Part shown: positions 15,472-21,956 of the stretch, piece after piece
How positions within the stretch are numbered: position 1 is the stretch's first letter
Layout: the number at the start of each line of letters is the position of its first letter
Origin: Thermoplasmata archaeon
GTDB lineage: Archaea; Thermoplasmatota; Thermoplasmata; Lutacidiplasmatales; UBA184
Direction: 5' to 3'
Assembly: GCA_021790425.1 (NCBI GenBank)
Contig: JAJYEA010000013.1
Coordinates: 5,915 to 43,016, forward strand
DNA length: 37,102 nucleotides
Notes under the pieces: generated by a model
Seen by the model: the letters and a program-made list of their open reading frames with translations, nothing else
What the model was told of the DNA's origin: nothing
The model's database searches: none
Made by a program: the position numbers and the translations under genes

Positions 15472-17172
15472 ATGGAGAGGTGGAAGCGGTGGGCTCCGCT
15501 CCTGGTGTTGGCCGCGGCGGTCGTGGCCTACATCGCGATCGCCACGCAGCTCTCCCTCCTGCAGTGCGAGGAACTGCACTGCCGGAACTGGGACCTGGGG
15601 ATCTTCCAGCAAAGCCTCTGGTCCACCACCCACGGCAAGATCCTCTGGGAAGCGGGCGACTACGAGTACTTCGGTGTCGACTCCTTCTTCCAGATCCACC
15701 CCTCCTTCATCATGTTCCCTTTGGCAGTGCTCTACGCATGGGCCCCCGTGCCCGCGACGCTCCTCGTCTTCCAGGCGATCGTGACGGGACTCGCCGCCGT
15801 GCCCCTCTACTTCCTCACGCTGAAAGTGACGTCTTCGCCCAAGATGGCGCTCATGGCGGGAGTGCTGTTCCTGGCGTGGACCCCGATACTCTCCTCGAAT
15901 CTGTATGACTTCCATCTGGAGTCGATGCTCCCGCTCGAGTTCTTCACCTTCTTCTACCTGTGGGTCTCGCGCCGGTACTGGCTGGCCCTTGCCGTTGGCC
16001 TTGTGGCGATCGCGACGCTGGAGGTCACTCCGGTCTTGCTCGTCTTCGTGCTCATGTTCCTCTACTGGGACGAACTCATCCGGTTCGGCCGGGGCTTCTG
16101 GAAACACGGTTGGGCCGGGCTCCGGGCCTCGGCGCAGTCCCTGCGCCCGGACGAGTGTCGGTCGGTCCGTTGGGGGCTGGTGATGGTTGGGGTCTCGGTC
16201 GCGGGGTATGTCTTCCTGCGTTTGCTCCAGGGTCCGTTCATCAACGTGGTGCTGGGATACGCCCCCACGGAAGTGACGACGACCGGATTCACCCCGGGCA
16301 GCTTCGGTCTGTCCGTGGCGGAACTCGGGTTCCATCCCACGGATAGGATCGTATTCTGGTTGCTCGCCTACGCCCTCATCGGGTTCTTGCCTCTCTATCG
16401 CCCGTCCACGGTCATCATGGCGGTGCCGTGGATGGCCTACACCGCCTTCACGCCCTACGGCAACATGGTGCATCTGGGGTGGCAGTACGGCTACATCATT
16501 GCGATCCCACTCTTCTTGGGACTCCCCTATGGTTTCGCTCCCCTGATGGGGTGGCTTGGTCGTCTCGAAACCGTTCCTTCGTCGGGTCCTCCCCGGCCGC
16601 GCCCCAGACTCCGACTTCGGCGGGACGTGGTACTAATCGTGGTCTTCGGTTGGCTTCTGGCGGCGAATCTGGTGATCAGCCCTGTGGATCCGGCCATGCA
16701 GGGTGGTTATGGCCCTTTCTCGCCGGCTCCGGCCTATCTGGTGAGTTACACTCCATACCCCGGGTATTCCGAGGTCCAGGCCTTGGCGGACCGGATTCCG
16801 CCGCAGGCTCCCGTCATGGCATCCGACCACCTCTTTCCTCTCGTGGCGAACGATGTCAACGCATATGCAATACTCTGGCCGAGCGTGAACCATTCCTACC
16901 CTCTTCCGTTCGATGCCTCACATCTACCTGCCTATGTGTTCGTCACCGGCGCTCAGTTCCGGGCCGCACCCGGTTTTGTGTTGAATGGGATATGGACCCC
17001 CGGGACCTTCGTGCTCGTTGGATATGTCAGTGAAGCGCCCTATGCGGGGGCTTGCCTGTTCGGCCTCGACGGAGGTTCCTTGACCGGCCCAACCTATGGC
17101 GATGCGGGCAACGCCACCGGGGTGGGGCTAGGGACATCCATCCCCATGTGCGCCGAAGGATACGTCTCCTGA
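15472..17172 (+). CDS. DUF2079 family polytopic membrane protein
   Basis: The 566-residue product has an N-terminal membrane anchor and about ten hydrophobic segments up to residue 415, then a C-terminal domain probably outside the membrane. The DUF2079 hallmarks are present: NWDLGIFQQSLWSTTHGK (about residues 41-58), FFQIHPSFIMFPLAVLY with its histidine-proline pair, and SSNLYDFHLESMLPLEF. The family resembles GT-C glycosyltransferases in layout, with an acidic residue in the first outside loop (D43), but its reaction is unproven. The ATG at 15472 fits a weak TATA-like element. The 3' half looks richer in A/T than the ribosomal genes. Confidence 0.8.
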   Translation: MERWKRWAPLLVLAAAVVAYIAIATQLSLLQCEELHCRNWDLGIFQQSLWSTTHGKILWEAGDYEYFGVDSFFQIHPSFIMFPLAVLYAWAPVPATLLVFQAIVTGLAAVPLYFLTLKVTSSPKMALMAGVLFLAWTPILSSNLYDFHLESMLPLEFFTFFYLWVSRRYWLALAVGLVAIATLEVTPVLLVFVLMFLYWDELIRFGRGFWKHGWAGLRASAQSLRPDECRSVRWGLVMVGVSVAGYVFLRLLQGPFINVVLGYAPTEVTTTGFTPGSFGLSVAELGFHPTDRIVFWLLAYALIGFLPLYRPSTVIMAVPWMAYTAFTPYGNMVHLGWQYGYIIAIPLFLGLPYGFAPLMGWLGRLETVPSSGPPRPRPRLRLRRDVVLIVVFGWLLAANLVISPVDPAMQGGYGPFSPAPAYLVSYTPYPGYSEVQALADRIPPQAPVMASDHLFPLVANDVNAYAILWPSVNHSYPLPFDASHLPAYVFVTGAQFRAAPGFVLNGIWTPGTFVLVGYVSEAPYAGACLFGLDGGSLTGPTYGDAGNATGVGLGTSIPMCAEGYVS

Positions 17173-17279
17173 GGCCGGGGACGCATACGCGGACGTCGAG
17201 ACTTCTTCGGTCGAGGTGGAACGGCCCAGCGGAGCCCTTGTTCCGTCGTTCGTTGAGGCGCGTTCGGTCCACCGGACAA

Positions 17280-17287
17280 GGATAAGT
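17280..17287 (+). promoter_or_regulatory. TATA-like element of the GNAT gene
   Basis: GGATAAGT is centred about 27 bases upstream of the ATG at 17311, which supports that ATG over the in-frame TTG at 17290 and suggests a leaderless mRNA. Confidence 0.45.
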
Positions 17288-17310
17288 CGTTGCAGGGGCT
17301 ACCATCTCGC

Positions 17311-17799
17311 ATGGCCGATTTCAGATTCTTGGACCTCACCCCGTCGTCCGATGGGACGATCGACCTCGTCCTGGAGAAACAGGAGCCGGGCGACCCGGTG
17401 AATGGACACGTCCCGCAGTACCACTTCGGGATCACCCGCCACGGGGTCCCAGGCAAGGTGGGGACGATACGGTTCCGGGTCGGGACCGCCGAGCAACTGC
17501 CCTTCCCCGGTCATATCGGATACGAAGTGGATCCGTCCCACCGGGGAAACCACTACGCGGAGAGGGCCTGTCGCATCCTCGTTCCGCTCGTCCGGGCCCA
17601 CGGGTTCTCCGGCGTCCTCCTCACCTGTCGCCCGGACAACCTGGCTTCCCGGCGGACCATGGAGCGGTTGGGGGCGAGGTTGCTGGGCCAGTTCGAGGTC
17701 CCGGCCACTCACGAGATGTACCCCAAGTACGCCAAGGACGGAGGAGCACCGATTCTGAGATTCGAGTGGAGGGTTGAAGATCATGCACCGCGGGCTTGA
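17311..17799 (+). CDS. GNAT family N-acetyltransferase
   Basis: The 162-residue product has the GNAT core: strand GHIGYEVDPSHRGN (about residues 67-80), acetyl-CoA loop HRGNHYAERACRIL in place of the usual Q/R-x-x-G-x-G/A, and the C-terminal half VLLTCRPDNLASRRTMERLG that is typical of RimJ/RimL-like enzymes. These transfer acetyl groups from acetyl-CoA to amines; the acceptor here is unknown. The ATG at 17311 is supported by the promoter distance. Its 3' end overlaps the next gene by 17 bases, so the two are probably co-translated. Confidence 0.82.
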   Translation: MADFRFLDLTPSSDGTIDLVLEKQEPGDPVNGHVPQYHFGITRHGVPGKVGTIRFRVGTAEQLPFPGHIGYEVDPSHRGNHYAERACRILVPLVRAHGFSGVLLTCRPDNLASRRTMERLGARLLGQFEVPATHEMYPKYAKDGGAPILRFEWRVEDHAPRA

Positions 17800-18163
17800 G
17801 ATCGACCTCCACCTATCCCACGGACTGAAGAACGAGAACTTCGTGGCCGAGGCCCTCGGCAACCTGGCCGCGTATGAGCTGCAACGGCAACGGGGCGAGC
17901 CCCTCCAATGGCAGGTGCTCCGTGTGGAGGAGTCCCACCACCATCACTTCCGTCTCGTGGTCCGCCACCCCGCCCGTCCACTCGACATCGGGCTCTCCCA
18001 TGCGATCCGGAAGGCCTTGGACGACCTCTCCGACGAGAGCGAGGAGGAACTGAGCCGTCGGTTCCACGAGGCGAGGGCCCAAGGTCTCGTTCCCACTCCC
18101 CTGCGTCACATCCACGAGTCTCCGGACCTCTGGCAGGACGACTTCTGGAACCACATCGGGTGA
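17783..18163 (+). CDS. Hypothetical protein, 126 residues
   Basis: I do not recognise a family. The product is soluble, mixed charge and His-rich (a HHHH run near residue 54), with a predicted helix rich in Glu/Asp (DDLSDESEEELSRRFHEARA, about residues 78-97) and a C-terminal PDLWQDDFWNHIG. It overlaps the acetyltransferase gene by 17 bases, which suggests a shared mRNA and perhaps a shared task. The ATG at 17783 is preferred to a TTG three codons upstream. Coding is supported by codon pattern and by the tight linkage. Confidence 0.6.
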   Translation: MHRGLEIDLHLSHGLKNENFVAEALGNLAAYELQRQRGEPLQWQVLRVEESHHHHFRLVVRHPARPLDIGLSHAIRKALDDLSDESEEELSRRFHEARAQGLVPTPLRHIHESPDLWQDDFWNHIG

Positions 18164-18272
18164 GCCACCCGCAGAAAGAACATCCGCTGGCCGCAGCGGA
18201 GGCACCGCGATGCGGACAGTCGGTTGCCGCCCATGGATGAACTCATAGCGGGTATTGAGCTGGCAACCCTGG
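18164..18272 (+). promoter_or_regulatory. Intergenic region with two inverted repeats before the SPFH gene
   Basis: A 6-bp hairpin CCGCTG-GCCG-CAGCGG lies at 18183-18198, 20 bases after the previous stop, and could be a weak terminator, though no T-run follows. A second pair of 7-base arms, GGTTGCC (18222-18228) and GGCAACC (18262-18268), ends five bases before the SPFH ATG and could form a leader stem. No convincing TATA box is seen. Confidence 0.35.
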
Positions 18273-19208
18273 ATGAACGCCGCTCCCCTGGCGGGCTCGC
18301 CCTCCGCCCCAAAGCCAGCTCAGGGCTACTACCAAAGCAGGGAGGTCATGCTGGTCATCCTGATGCTGGTCGCAAGCTTCTTCGTGGCGGCGGTCGTCGT
18401 CACGGTCTTCGGTGGCTCGCAGGGTGTGGCGGATGCCGTGGCCGTGACCATCGTGGGGGTCATCGTGCTCCTGGTCTTTCTGTCTCACATGACCTACTCC
18501 ATCCAACCCTACGAGGCGGGGCTGGTCTCGATCTTCGGCTCCTACCGTGGCATGCTCCGACCGGGATTCAATCTGGTGAGCCCGCTCGCGAATGTGAGAC
18601 GTGTCGACCTCCGGACCACCCGCCAAGACTTCCGGGTAGAGGAAGCCAAGACCAAGGACGGCGCCCGGATCCATGTCGTGGGCGAGTACTACTCCAGGAT
18701 CGTAGATGCCATGGCCGCCACCTACAAGGTTCAGGACTCGCGGTTGGCTACCCTTGCCGTCACCCAGTCCGAGCTGAGCCGAGTCGTGCACGACATGGAC
18801 CTATCCGACATCCTTGCGGATGATGGTGAGACCCTCTCCAAGCGACTGGAGCAGGCAGTGAACGACGGGGTCTCCAAGTGGGGAGTCAAGGTCGAAGCGT
18901 TCGAGATCAAGGATGTGGTCCAGCTTCAGGATCGCGGGTTTGGGGGTGTCCAACAAATGGCGGAAGTTGCCCTGCCCCCGCTCCCGTCCGGGGCCACCTC
19001 CGACCCGCATGAATGTCCGTACTGTCACGGGCCGATGGAAGCGGGGACCGTGGGAGCCGAGTCCGTCACGGGCGGGGCAAAGTGGCACAGGTCACGGAGC
19101 ACACTGGCATTAGGGGGAGAGGCCGTCGGGGCCTATACCGCCGGCGGCATGGTGTGGCTTGATGGCTACCGATGCCGGAGCTGTGGCAGGCTGGTCCTCC
19201 GAGCCTGA
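18273..19208 (+). CDS. SPFH/Band 7 (stomatin-like) membrane protein with C-terminal zinc ribbon
   Basis: The 311-residue product has two adjacent hydrophobic segments (about residues 25-46 and 56-72), then an SPFH domain: IQPYEAGLVSIFGSYRGMLR (about 78-97), PGFNLVSPLANVRRVDLRTT, and a KWGVKVEAFEIKDV strand-helix near 203-215. Stomatin-type proteins then usually continue into a coiled coil. Here that is missing and residues 248-304 form a zinc ribbon with CPYC (Cys248, 251) and CRSC (Cys301, 304), resembling DUF6487-type ribbons. SPFH proteins scaffold membrane domains. The partner is unknown. The ATG at 18273 is preferred to a TTG at 18255. Confidence 0.8.
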   Translation: MNAAPLAGSPSAPKPAQGYYQSREVMLVILMLVASFFVAAVVVTVFGGSQGVADAVAVTIVGVIVLLVFLSHMTYSIQPYEAGLVSIFGSYRGMLRPGFNLVSPLANVRRVDLRTTRQDFRVEEAKTKDGARIHVVGEYYSRIVDAMAATYKVQDSRLATLAVTQSELSRVVHDMDLSDILADDGETLSKRLEQAVNDGVSKWGVKVEAFEIKDVVQLQDRGFGGVQQMAEVALPPLPSGATSDPHECPYCHGPMEAGTVGAESVTGGAKWHRSRSTLALGGEAVGAYTAGGMVWLDGYRCRSCGRLVLRA

Positions 19209-19275
19209 TCCGGATGCCCATTACGAATGTTGACTTCCGGGACCCCCCCCATGGGGCCATTGTCGCGCCTGGGTA

Positions 19276-19317
19276 CCGTCCGGAGGGTGTCTATCCCACG
19301 GACGGACCCCCTCTTTT
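19276..19317 (+). terminator. Hairpin with T-run downstream of the SPFH gene
   Basis: Perfect 7-base arms CCGTCCG (19276-19282) and CGGACGG (19299-19305) enclose a further 4-bp GGGT/ATCC stem. CTCTTTT follows 5-12 bases later. The position, 68 bases after the SPFH stop and before a convergent tRNA gene, fits termination of the plus-strand transcript. Archaeal termination depends mostly on T-runs, and this one is short. Confidence 0.4.
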
Positions 19318-19352
19318 GTCGAGGCACCCCTGGCCGCGTGCGCCCCCTCGCA

Positions 19353-19424
19353 TGGACGCGTCGGGATTTGAACCCGAGACCTCCTGATTGCAAATCAGGC
19401 GTTCTTCCGCTGTACTACGCGCCC
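19353..19424 (-). tRNA. tRNA-Ala (anticodon UGC)
   Basis: On the minus strand the 72 bases fold as a cloverleaf. The acceptor stem pairs GGGCGCG with CGCGTCC and contains the G3-U70 pair that identifies alanine tRNA. The anticodon stem CCTGA/TCAGG holds loop TTTGCAA with anticodon TGC. The T arm is TCGGG-TTCAAAT-CCCGA. The D stem GTAC/GAAC has one A12-A23 mismatch. There is no intron, and CCA is not encoded. A TATA-like element sits at the expected distance upstream. Confidence 0.95.
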
Positions 19425-19446
19425 GTTTCCCGCCGCTGCAGTGGGG

Positions 19447-19456
19447 TAGTTATGGT
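19447..19456 (-). promoter_or_regulatory. TATA-like element of tRNA-Ala
   Basis: On the minus strand this reads ACCATAACTA, centred about 27 bases upstream of the mature tRNA 5' end, which is the expected spacing for a tRNA transcript with little leader. Confidence 0.45.
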
Positions 19457-19499
19457 CATTCGTCGCCGTTTATTGGGCTTTCTATTCCCGAGCGTGGTC

Positions 19500-19640
19500 C
19501 TCGGCAACCAAGGGACCCTTCGGGTCCCCTCTGACCGGCCCGGCCCGATGCAATCCTACCGAGGGGTGTGACAACCCCCTCCATCGAGGAAACTGAAGGG
19601 ACGCGAGCCCCTGGCGTAGGATGCCATCGGGAATCTCAAC
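19500..19640 (+). ncRNA. Candidate structured RNA or long-stem element, function unknown
   Basis: The stretch between the tRNA and the first pilin gene has more base-pairing than its neighbours. Arms at 19544-19559 and 19616-19631 pair at 14 of 16 positions with one 2x2 internal loop. Inside are a GC-rich hairpin (GAGGGG/CCCCTC, 19561-19581) and a hairpin ending in a GCGA tetraloop (19597-19612). To the left is a perfect 7-bp hairpin, GGGACCC-TTC-GGGTCCC (19512-19528). A TATA-like GTTTATTGG at 19468-19476 could start a plus-strand transcript near 19495. The GNRA loop favours the plus strand. I cannot match it to RNase P, SRP or 5S RNA. It could also be a pilin 3' untranslated structure read on the minus strand. 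Confidence 0.35.
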
Positions 19641-19649
19641 GACACGATC

Positions 19650-20171
19650 TTAGGTCGGTAGGCTCAGGACGGTCGTCCCTGAGAAGGAACTCGACGGAGC
19701 GAAGACTACGGCTCCCCCGGCATCCGGGGCATGGAGCTCAACAGTAATGGAGTCACCCCCAGCAACGGCGGTGCTGGTCGAGGCGGGAGCAGTGTAGGAC
19801 CACCCTGTCCCGGGCTGATACACGGCTTCTCCGCCGTTCACGGAGTTCACTGTGAGCGATGCGAGTGAGCCTTGGAAGGCCCCCCCCTCGGAATTCTTCA
19901 ATGTTACCGTCGAAATGTCGCTCCAGCGCAGGTTGCTCGGGCTGGACGACTCAACCGTGGCGTTGTACCAGTAATTCACCCCGCTCTGATTGGTCGGCGT
20001 CACCGGGCTCCAGCCGATTGATACGGGGTTTCGTGGGGCGCCTCCAAAGTACCCACTCACGAGGACGTACAAGACCGCGGCCATGACAACCGTGATCGCA
20101 ACTAGAAGAATTGTGGCGATGATTGGTGATACCCCTTGGCGCTTCGACCGAACTGCTAACATTTTGCTCAT
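19650..20171 (-). CDS. Type IV pilin-like protein (archaeal Pilin_N/DUF1628 type)
   Basis: The 173-residue product has a class III signal peptide: a short basic leader ending in RSKRQG, the VSPIIATILLVAITVVMAAV hydrophobic helix, then a Thr/Ser/Asn-rich exported domain with NxS/T sites. Prepilin peptidase would be expected to cut after the Gly before VSPII, letting the helix assemble into a filament core. Alternative starts are ATG 20162 and a longer TTG/CTG-free extension upstream; 20171 is chosen because GGTTAGGA lies just before it. The next pilin upstream on the same strand has a nearly identical N-terminal helix, so the pair arose by duplication. Confidence 0.85.
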   Translation of the reverse strand: MSKMLAVRSKRQGVSPIIATILLVAITVVMAAVLYVLVSGYFGGAPRNPVSIGWSPVTPTNQSGVNYWYNATVESSSPSNLRWSDISTVTLKNSEGGAFQGSLASLTVNSVNGGEAVYQPGTGWSYTAPASTSTAVAGGDSITVELHAPDAGGAVVFAPSSSFSGTTVLSLPT

Positions 20172-20333
20172 TTTCCTAACCTTTATTGTTTGGCTTTTTC
20201 CCGTCGCTCCCGCTACAGAGTTTCTACTCTGACAGTCAGTATTCCGCAATCGAGGAATGGGTTATTGGCGGAGCCGGTTGCCCTTTTCGGGGCCCAGCTC
20301 CGCCAAGTCTGGTTGGTCGGACCTCCTGCTTGC
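20172..20333 (-). promoter_or_regulatory. Spacer between the two pilin genes with small hairpins and AT-rich leader
   Basis: The first 40 bases upstream of the 19650-20171 pilin are AT-rich and contain AACAATAAAGG on the minus strand, a possible weak TATA or leader element. Further upstream is a 6-bp hairpin CAGAGT-TTCT-ACTCTG (20216-20231). The gene could be read from here or from the upstream pilin promoter. Confidence 0.35.
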
Positions 20334-20879
20334 CTACGAGGGCAGAGCGATGGTCGAGGTTCCGCTGTACGAGCTCGTCGGGGAGAGCACGATGCTCCCT
20401 CCGGCTACGGGGCTCGCAAGGGACGCTCCGGGCACGACTACCTCAAGCGTGTCTCCGCTAGATACGGCCGTGTTGGTACCAGTCCAAGAGCCCGAGGCAT
20501 AGGTGAGCGTACCGCCTGCGGCCGTGATGACCGTAACCGTGACTCCGGTCATCGAGGCAGCTCCGCCACCGCTGTTCTTGAGCGAGATGGTCGCGATGTC
20601 GAACCACTTCAATCCAGAGGGGCTAACCGACTGGACCGTCGTGTTGTAGTAGAACAGGGTCTTCGGCGTGTTGTAGCTGGACTGGACCTGGCTCCACCCG
20701 ACGGACATCGGCGCGCTCGAGGTGTGGCTCAGGTACCCGCTCACGAGCACGTAGAGCACGGCCGCCAGGACCACGGTAATGGCCACCAGCAGGATTGTCG
20801 CAATGATCGGCGACACTCCGCGCTTCGATCTCTTTCCGATCCGTCCCCAGTTCATAGGCGGCATTCCTTTCGTTTTCAT
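20334..20879 (-). CDS. Type IV pilin-like protein (archaeal Pilin_N/DUF1628 type), second copy
   Basis: The 181-residue product has a basic leader (ending KRSKRG), a VSPIIATILLVAITVVLAAV helix almost identical to that of the neighbouring pilin, the shared VLYVLVSGY continuation, and a Ser/Thr/Gly-rich exported domain. It should be processed by the archaeal prepilin peptidase after the Gly and assembled into a pilus used for adhesion or surface contact. The ATG at 20879 has a strong Shine-Dalgarno sequence GGGAGGAAAG in front and a clear TATA box about 57 bases upstream. No pilus ATPase or platform gene is in the window. Confidence 0.87.
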   Translation of the reverse strand: MKTKGMPPMNWGRIGKRSKRGVSPIIATILLVAITVVLAAVLYVLVSGYLSHTSSAPMSVGWSQVQSSYNTPKTLFYYNTTVQSVSPSGLKWFDIATISLKNSGGGAASMTGVTVTVITAAGGTLTYASGSWTGTNTAVSSGDTLEVVVPGASLASPVAGGSIVLSPTSSYSGTSTIALPS

Positions 20880-20932
20880 TCTTTCCTCCCTCCCATCTGC
20901 ATGGGCGAGACACTGTAATGGATGGGAGGGGG

Positions 20933-20940
20933 TATATAAA
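20933..20940 (-). promoter_or_regulatory. TATA box of the pilin operon
   Basis: On the minus strand the sequence is TTTATATA inside AATATTTATATACCCCC, one of the best TATA matches in the window. Transcription would begin near 20910, giving a leader of about 30 bases that carries the Shine-Dalgarno sequence of the pilin gene. Confidence 0.7.
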
Positions 20941-20967
20941 TATTGGGGCGCCACATACGGCAATCGT

Positions 20968-21462
20968 CTATGTCGACTTCGACAATAGACGGTTTCCACA
21001 CCGTCGGTCCAGCTCCCGCAGGAATGTATCCCGGTCGAGAGGGGAGATGAGCAGGGGGACGCCATCCCCGTAGACGAGCAGGCCGATGTGGAAGGTCGAA
21101 AGGTTGTCGAAGGGGCCCACGACGGGGGACCACATCCGGGACCGCCATCCCCAGCCGTACGTCCAGGAGACGGCCGCAAGGTCGCGAAGCGACGCCGGGC
21201 GGGCCTTGTGGATGGAGCTGAGGCGGACGCGGCGCGAGCCGAAGAGCCGGAGCGCCCGGAGCTCTCCCCCCCGGATCTCGTACCGGACCGAGAGCATCCG
21301 CGCGAGGTAGATCAGGAGGATCCCCACGAACGCCACGACCTCGAGGTCCGTGAGGTCCCTCTCGAGCCAGAAGATGACGATCACCAGCGCCACGAAGAGA
21401 TAGGTCCCGGTGAACAGCCACGGCGTGATGGCGCGTTGGGCATAGGGCTCCGCTTCTGTCAT
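20968..21462 (-). CDS. Two-helix membrane protein with bacterial-PH-like domain
   Basis: The 164-residue product has a short N-terminus, two hydrophobic helices (about residues 14-33 and 40-56), then a cytosolic domain beginning YEIRGGELRALRLFGSRRVR and ending PLLISPLDRDTFLRELDRR. This layout matches membrane proteins with PH-like (DUF304-type) domains, whose biochemical role is mostly unknown. The final LISPxDxxxFLxxL stretch is characteristic. A GGAGGG Shine-Dalgarno lies six bases before the ATG. It is upstream of, and on the same strand as, the pilins, but the pilins have their own promoter. Confidence 0.65.
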   Translation of the reverse strand: MTEAEPYAQRAITPWLFTGTYLFVALVIVIFWLERDLTDLEVVAFVGILLIYLARMLSVRYEIRGGELRALRLFGSRRVRLSSIHKARPASLRDLAAVSWTYGWGWRSRMWSPVVGPFDNLSTFHIGLLVYGDGVPLLISPLDRDTFLRELDRRCGNRLLSKST

Positions 21463-21579
21463 TGAACCCTCCGGGGCGCGAGGGTGACAAGAGGGTCTTG
21501 CGAATTGGATGGGTCGAGGTGGGCGGAATCGCCCCGACGGACCCCGGTCCTCTCGGAGGGGCCGCCGCGGCTCGTTCCG

Positions 21580-21870
21580 CTAACCATGGTGTTCGGGGCG
21601 GAACGAGAGCCCGTACCAGGTCCTGCGCTGGTGGTCGTACGTCACGCCGCACTGGAAGCAGAAGTGCATGGCGGGTGCCGCCTTCGGCTCCCCTTCCATC
21701 TTCCCCCCGCATCCGGGGCAGTGCTGCACCCGGTTCGGCTCGATCATCCCGTACCAGGAGTTGCGCTTCTCGTCGTAGACCACCCCGTCGGTGGGACAGA
21801 GGCTCATCGGGAAGGCCGATCCGGGAGGCGCAGGGCTGGCCATCTCCGAACCGCAGATCGGACAGTACAT
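21580..21870 (-). CDS. Small protein with two zinc-ribbon repeats
   Basis: The 96-residue product consists of two tandem copies of one module: a CxxC knuckle, a spacer, a second knuckle and a V-x-Y-D-x-x-R-x-x-W-Y-G tail. The first has Cys3, Cys6, Cys25 and Asp28 (CPTD); the second has Cys51, Cys54, Cys71 and Cys74. The tails VVYDEKRNSWYGM and VTYDHQRRTWYGL show the duplication clearly. Zinc binding is expected for the second repeat and may be altered in the first because Asp replaces the fourth Cys. The function is unknown; such ribbons often bind nucleic acid or protein. It is divergent from the amidohydrolase gene. Confidence 0.7.
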   Translation of the reverse strand: MYCPICGSEMASPAPPGSAFPMSLCPTDGVVYDEKRNSWYGMIEPNRVQHCPGCGGKMEGEPKAAPAMHFCFQCGVTYDHQRRTWYGLSFRPEHHG

Positions 21871-21917
21871 CGGCTCGTTCTTCTCCTCGGAGACCCCGCG
21901 TGCGTTTCAACCGGGGA

Positions 21918-21931
21918 AACCCTTAAGGGTT
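21918..21931. promoter_or_regulatory. Perfect 14-base palindrome in the divergent zinc-ribbon/amidohydrolase promoter
   Basis: AACCCTTAAGGGTT is its own reverse complement. Its TTAA centre lies about 32 bases before the amidohydrolase ATG and about 54 bases before the zinc-ribbon ATG on the other strand. It could serve as a TATA-like element in both directions or as an operator. Confidence 0.5.
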
Positions 21932-21956
21932 GCGCCCCGCTCCGCCGAGCAAAGCG

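Noticed and set aside
17311-18163. TacT-type toxin-antitoxin pair
   Set aside because: The acetyltransferase resembles RimJ/RimL types, is in the first position, and the orphan lacks a ribbon-helix-helix DNA-binding pattern. It is kept only as a speculative linkage.
15472-19424. tRNA-integrated genomic island
   Set aside because: No integrase, transposase or direct repeat of the tRNA 3' end was seen. Composition differs, but that alone is not enough.
19561-19600. CRISPR-like GAAAC sequence near 19589-19593
   Set aside because: Only a single copy is present, with no repeats, spacers or cas genes. It falls inside the folded stretch described as a candidate RNA.
19540-19635. Hammerhead ribozyme or RNase P RNA in the folded stretch
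   Set aside because: There is a CTGA and a GAGGAAAC, but the hammerhead core CUGANGA...GAAA and the RNase P conserved regions are not present in the needed order or spacing.
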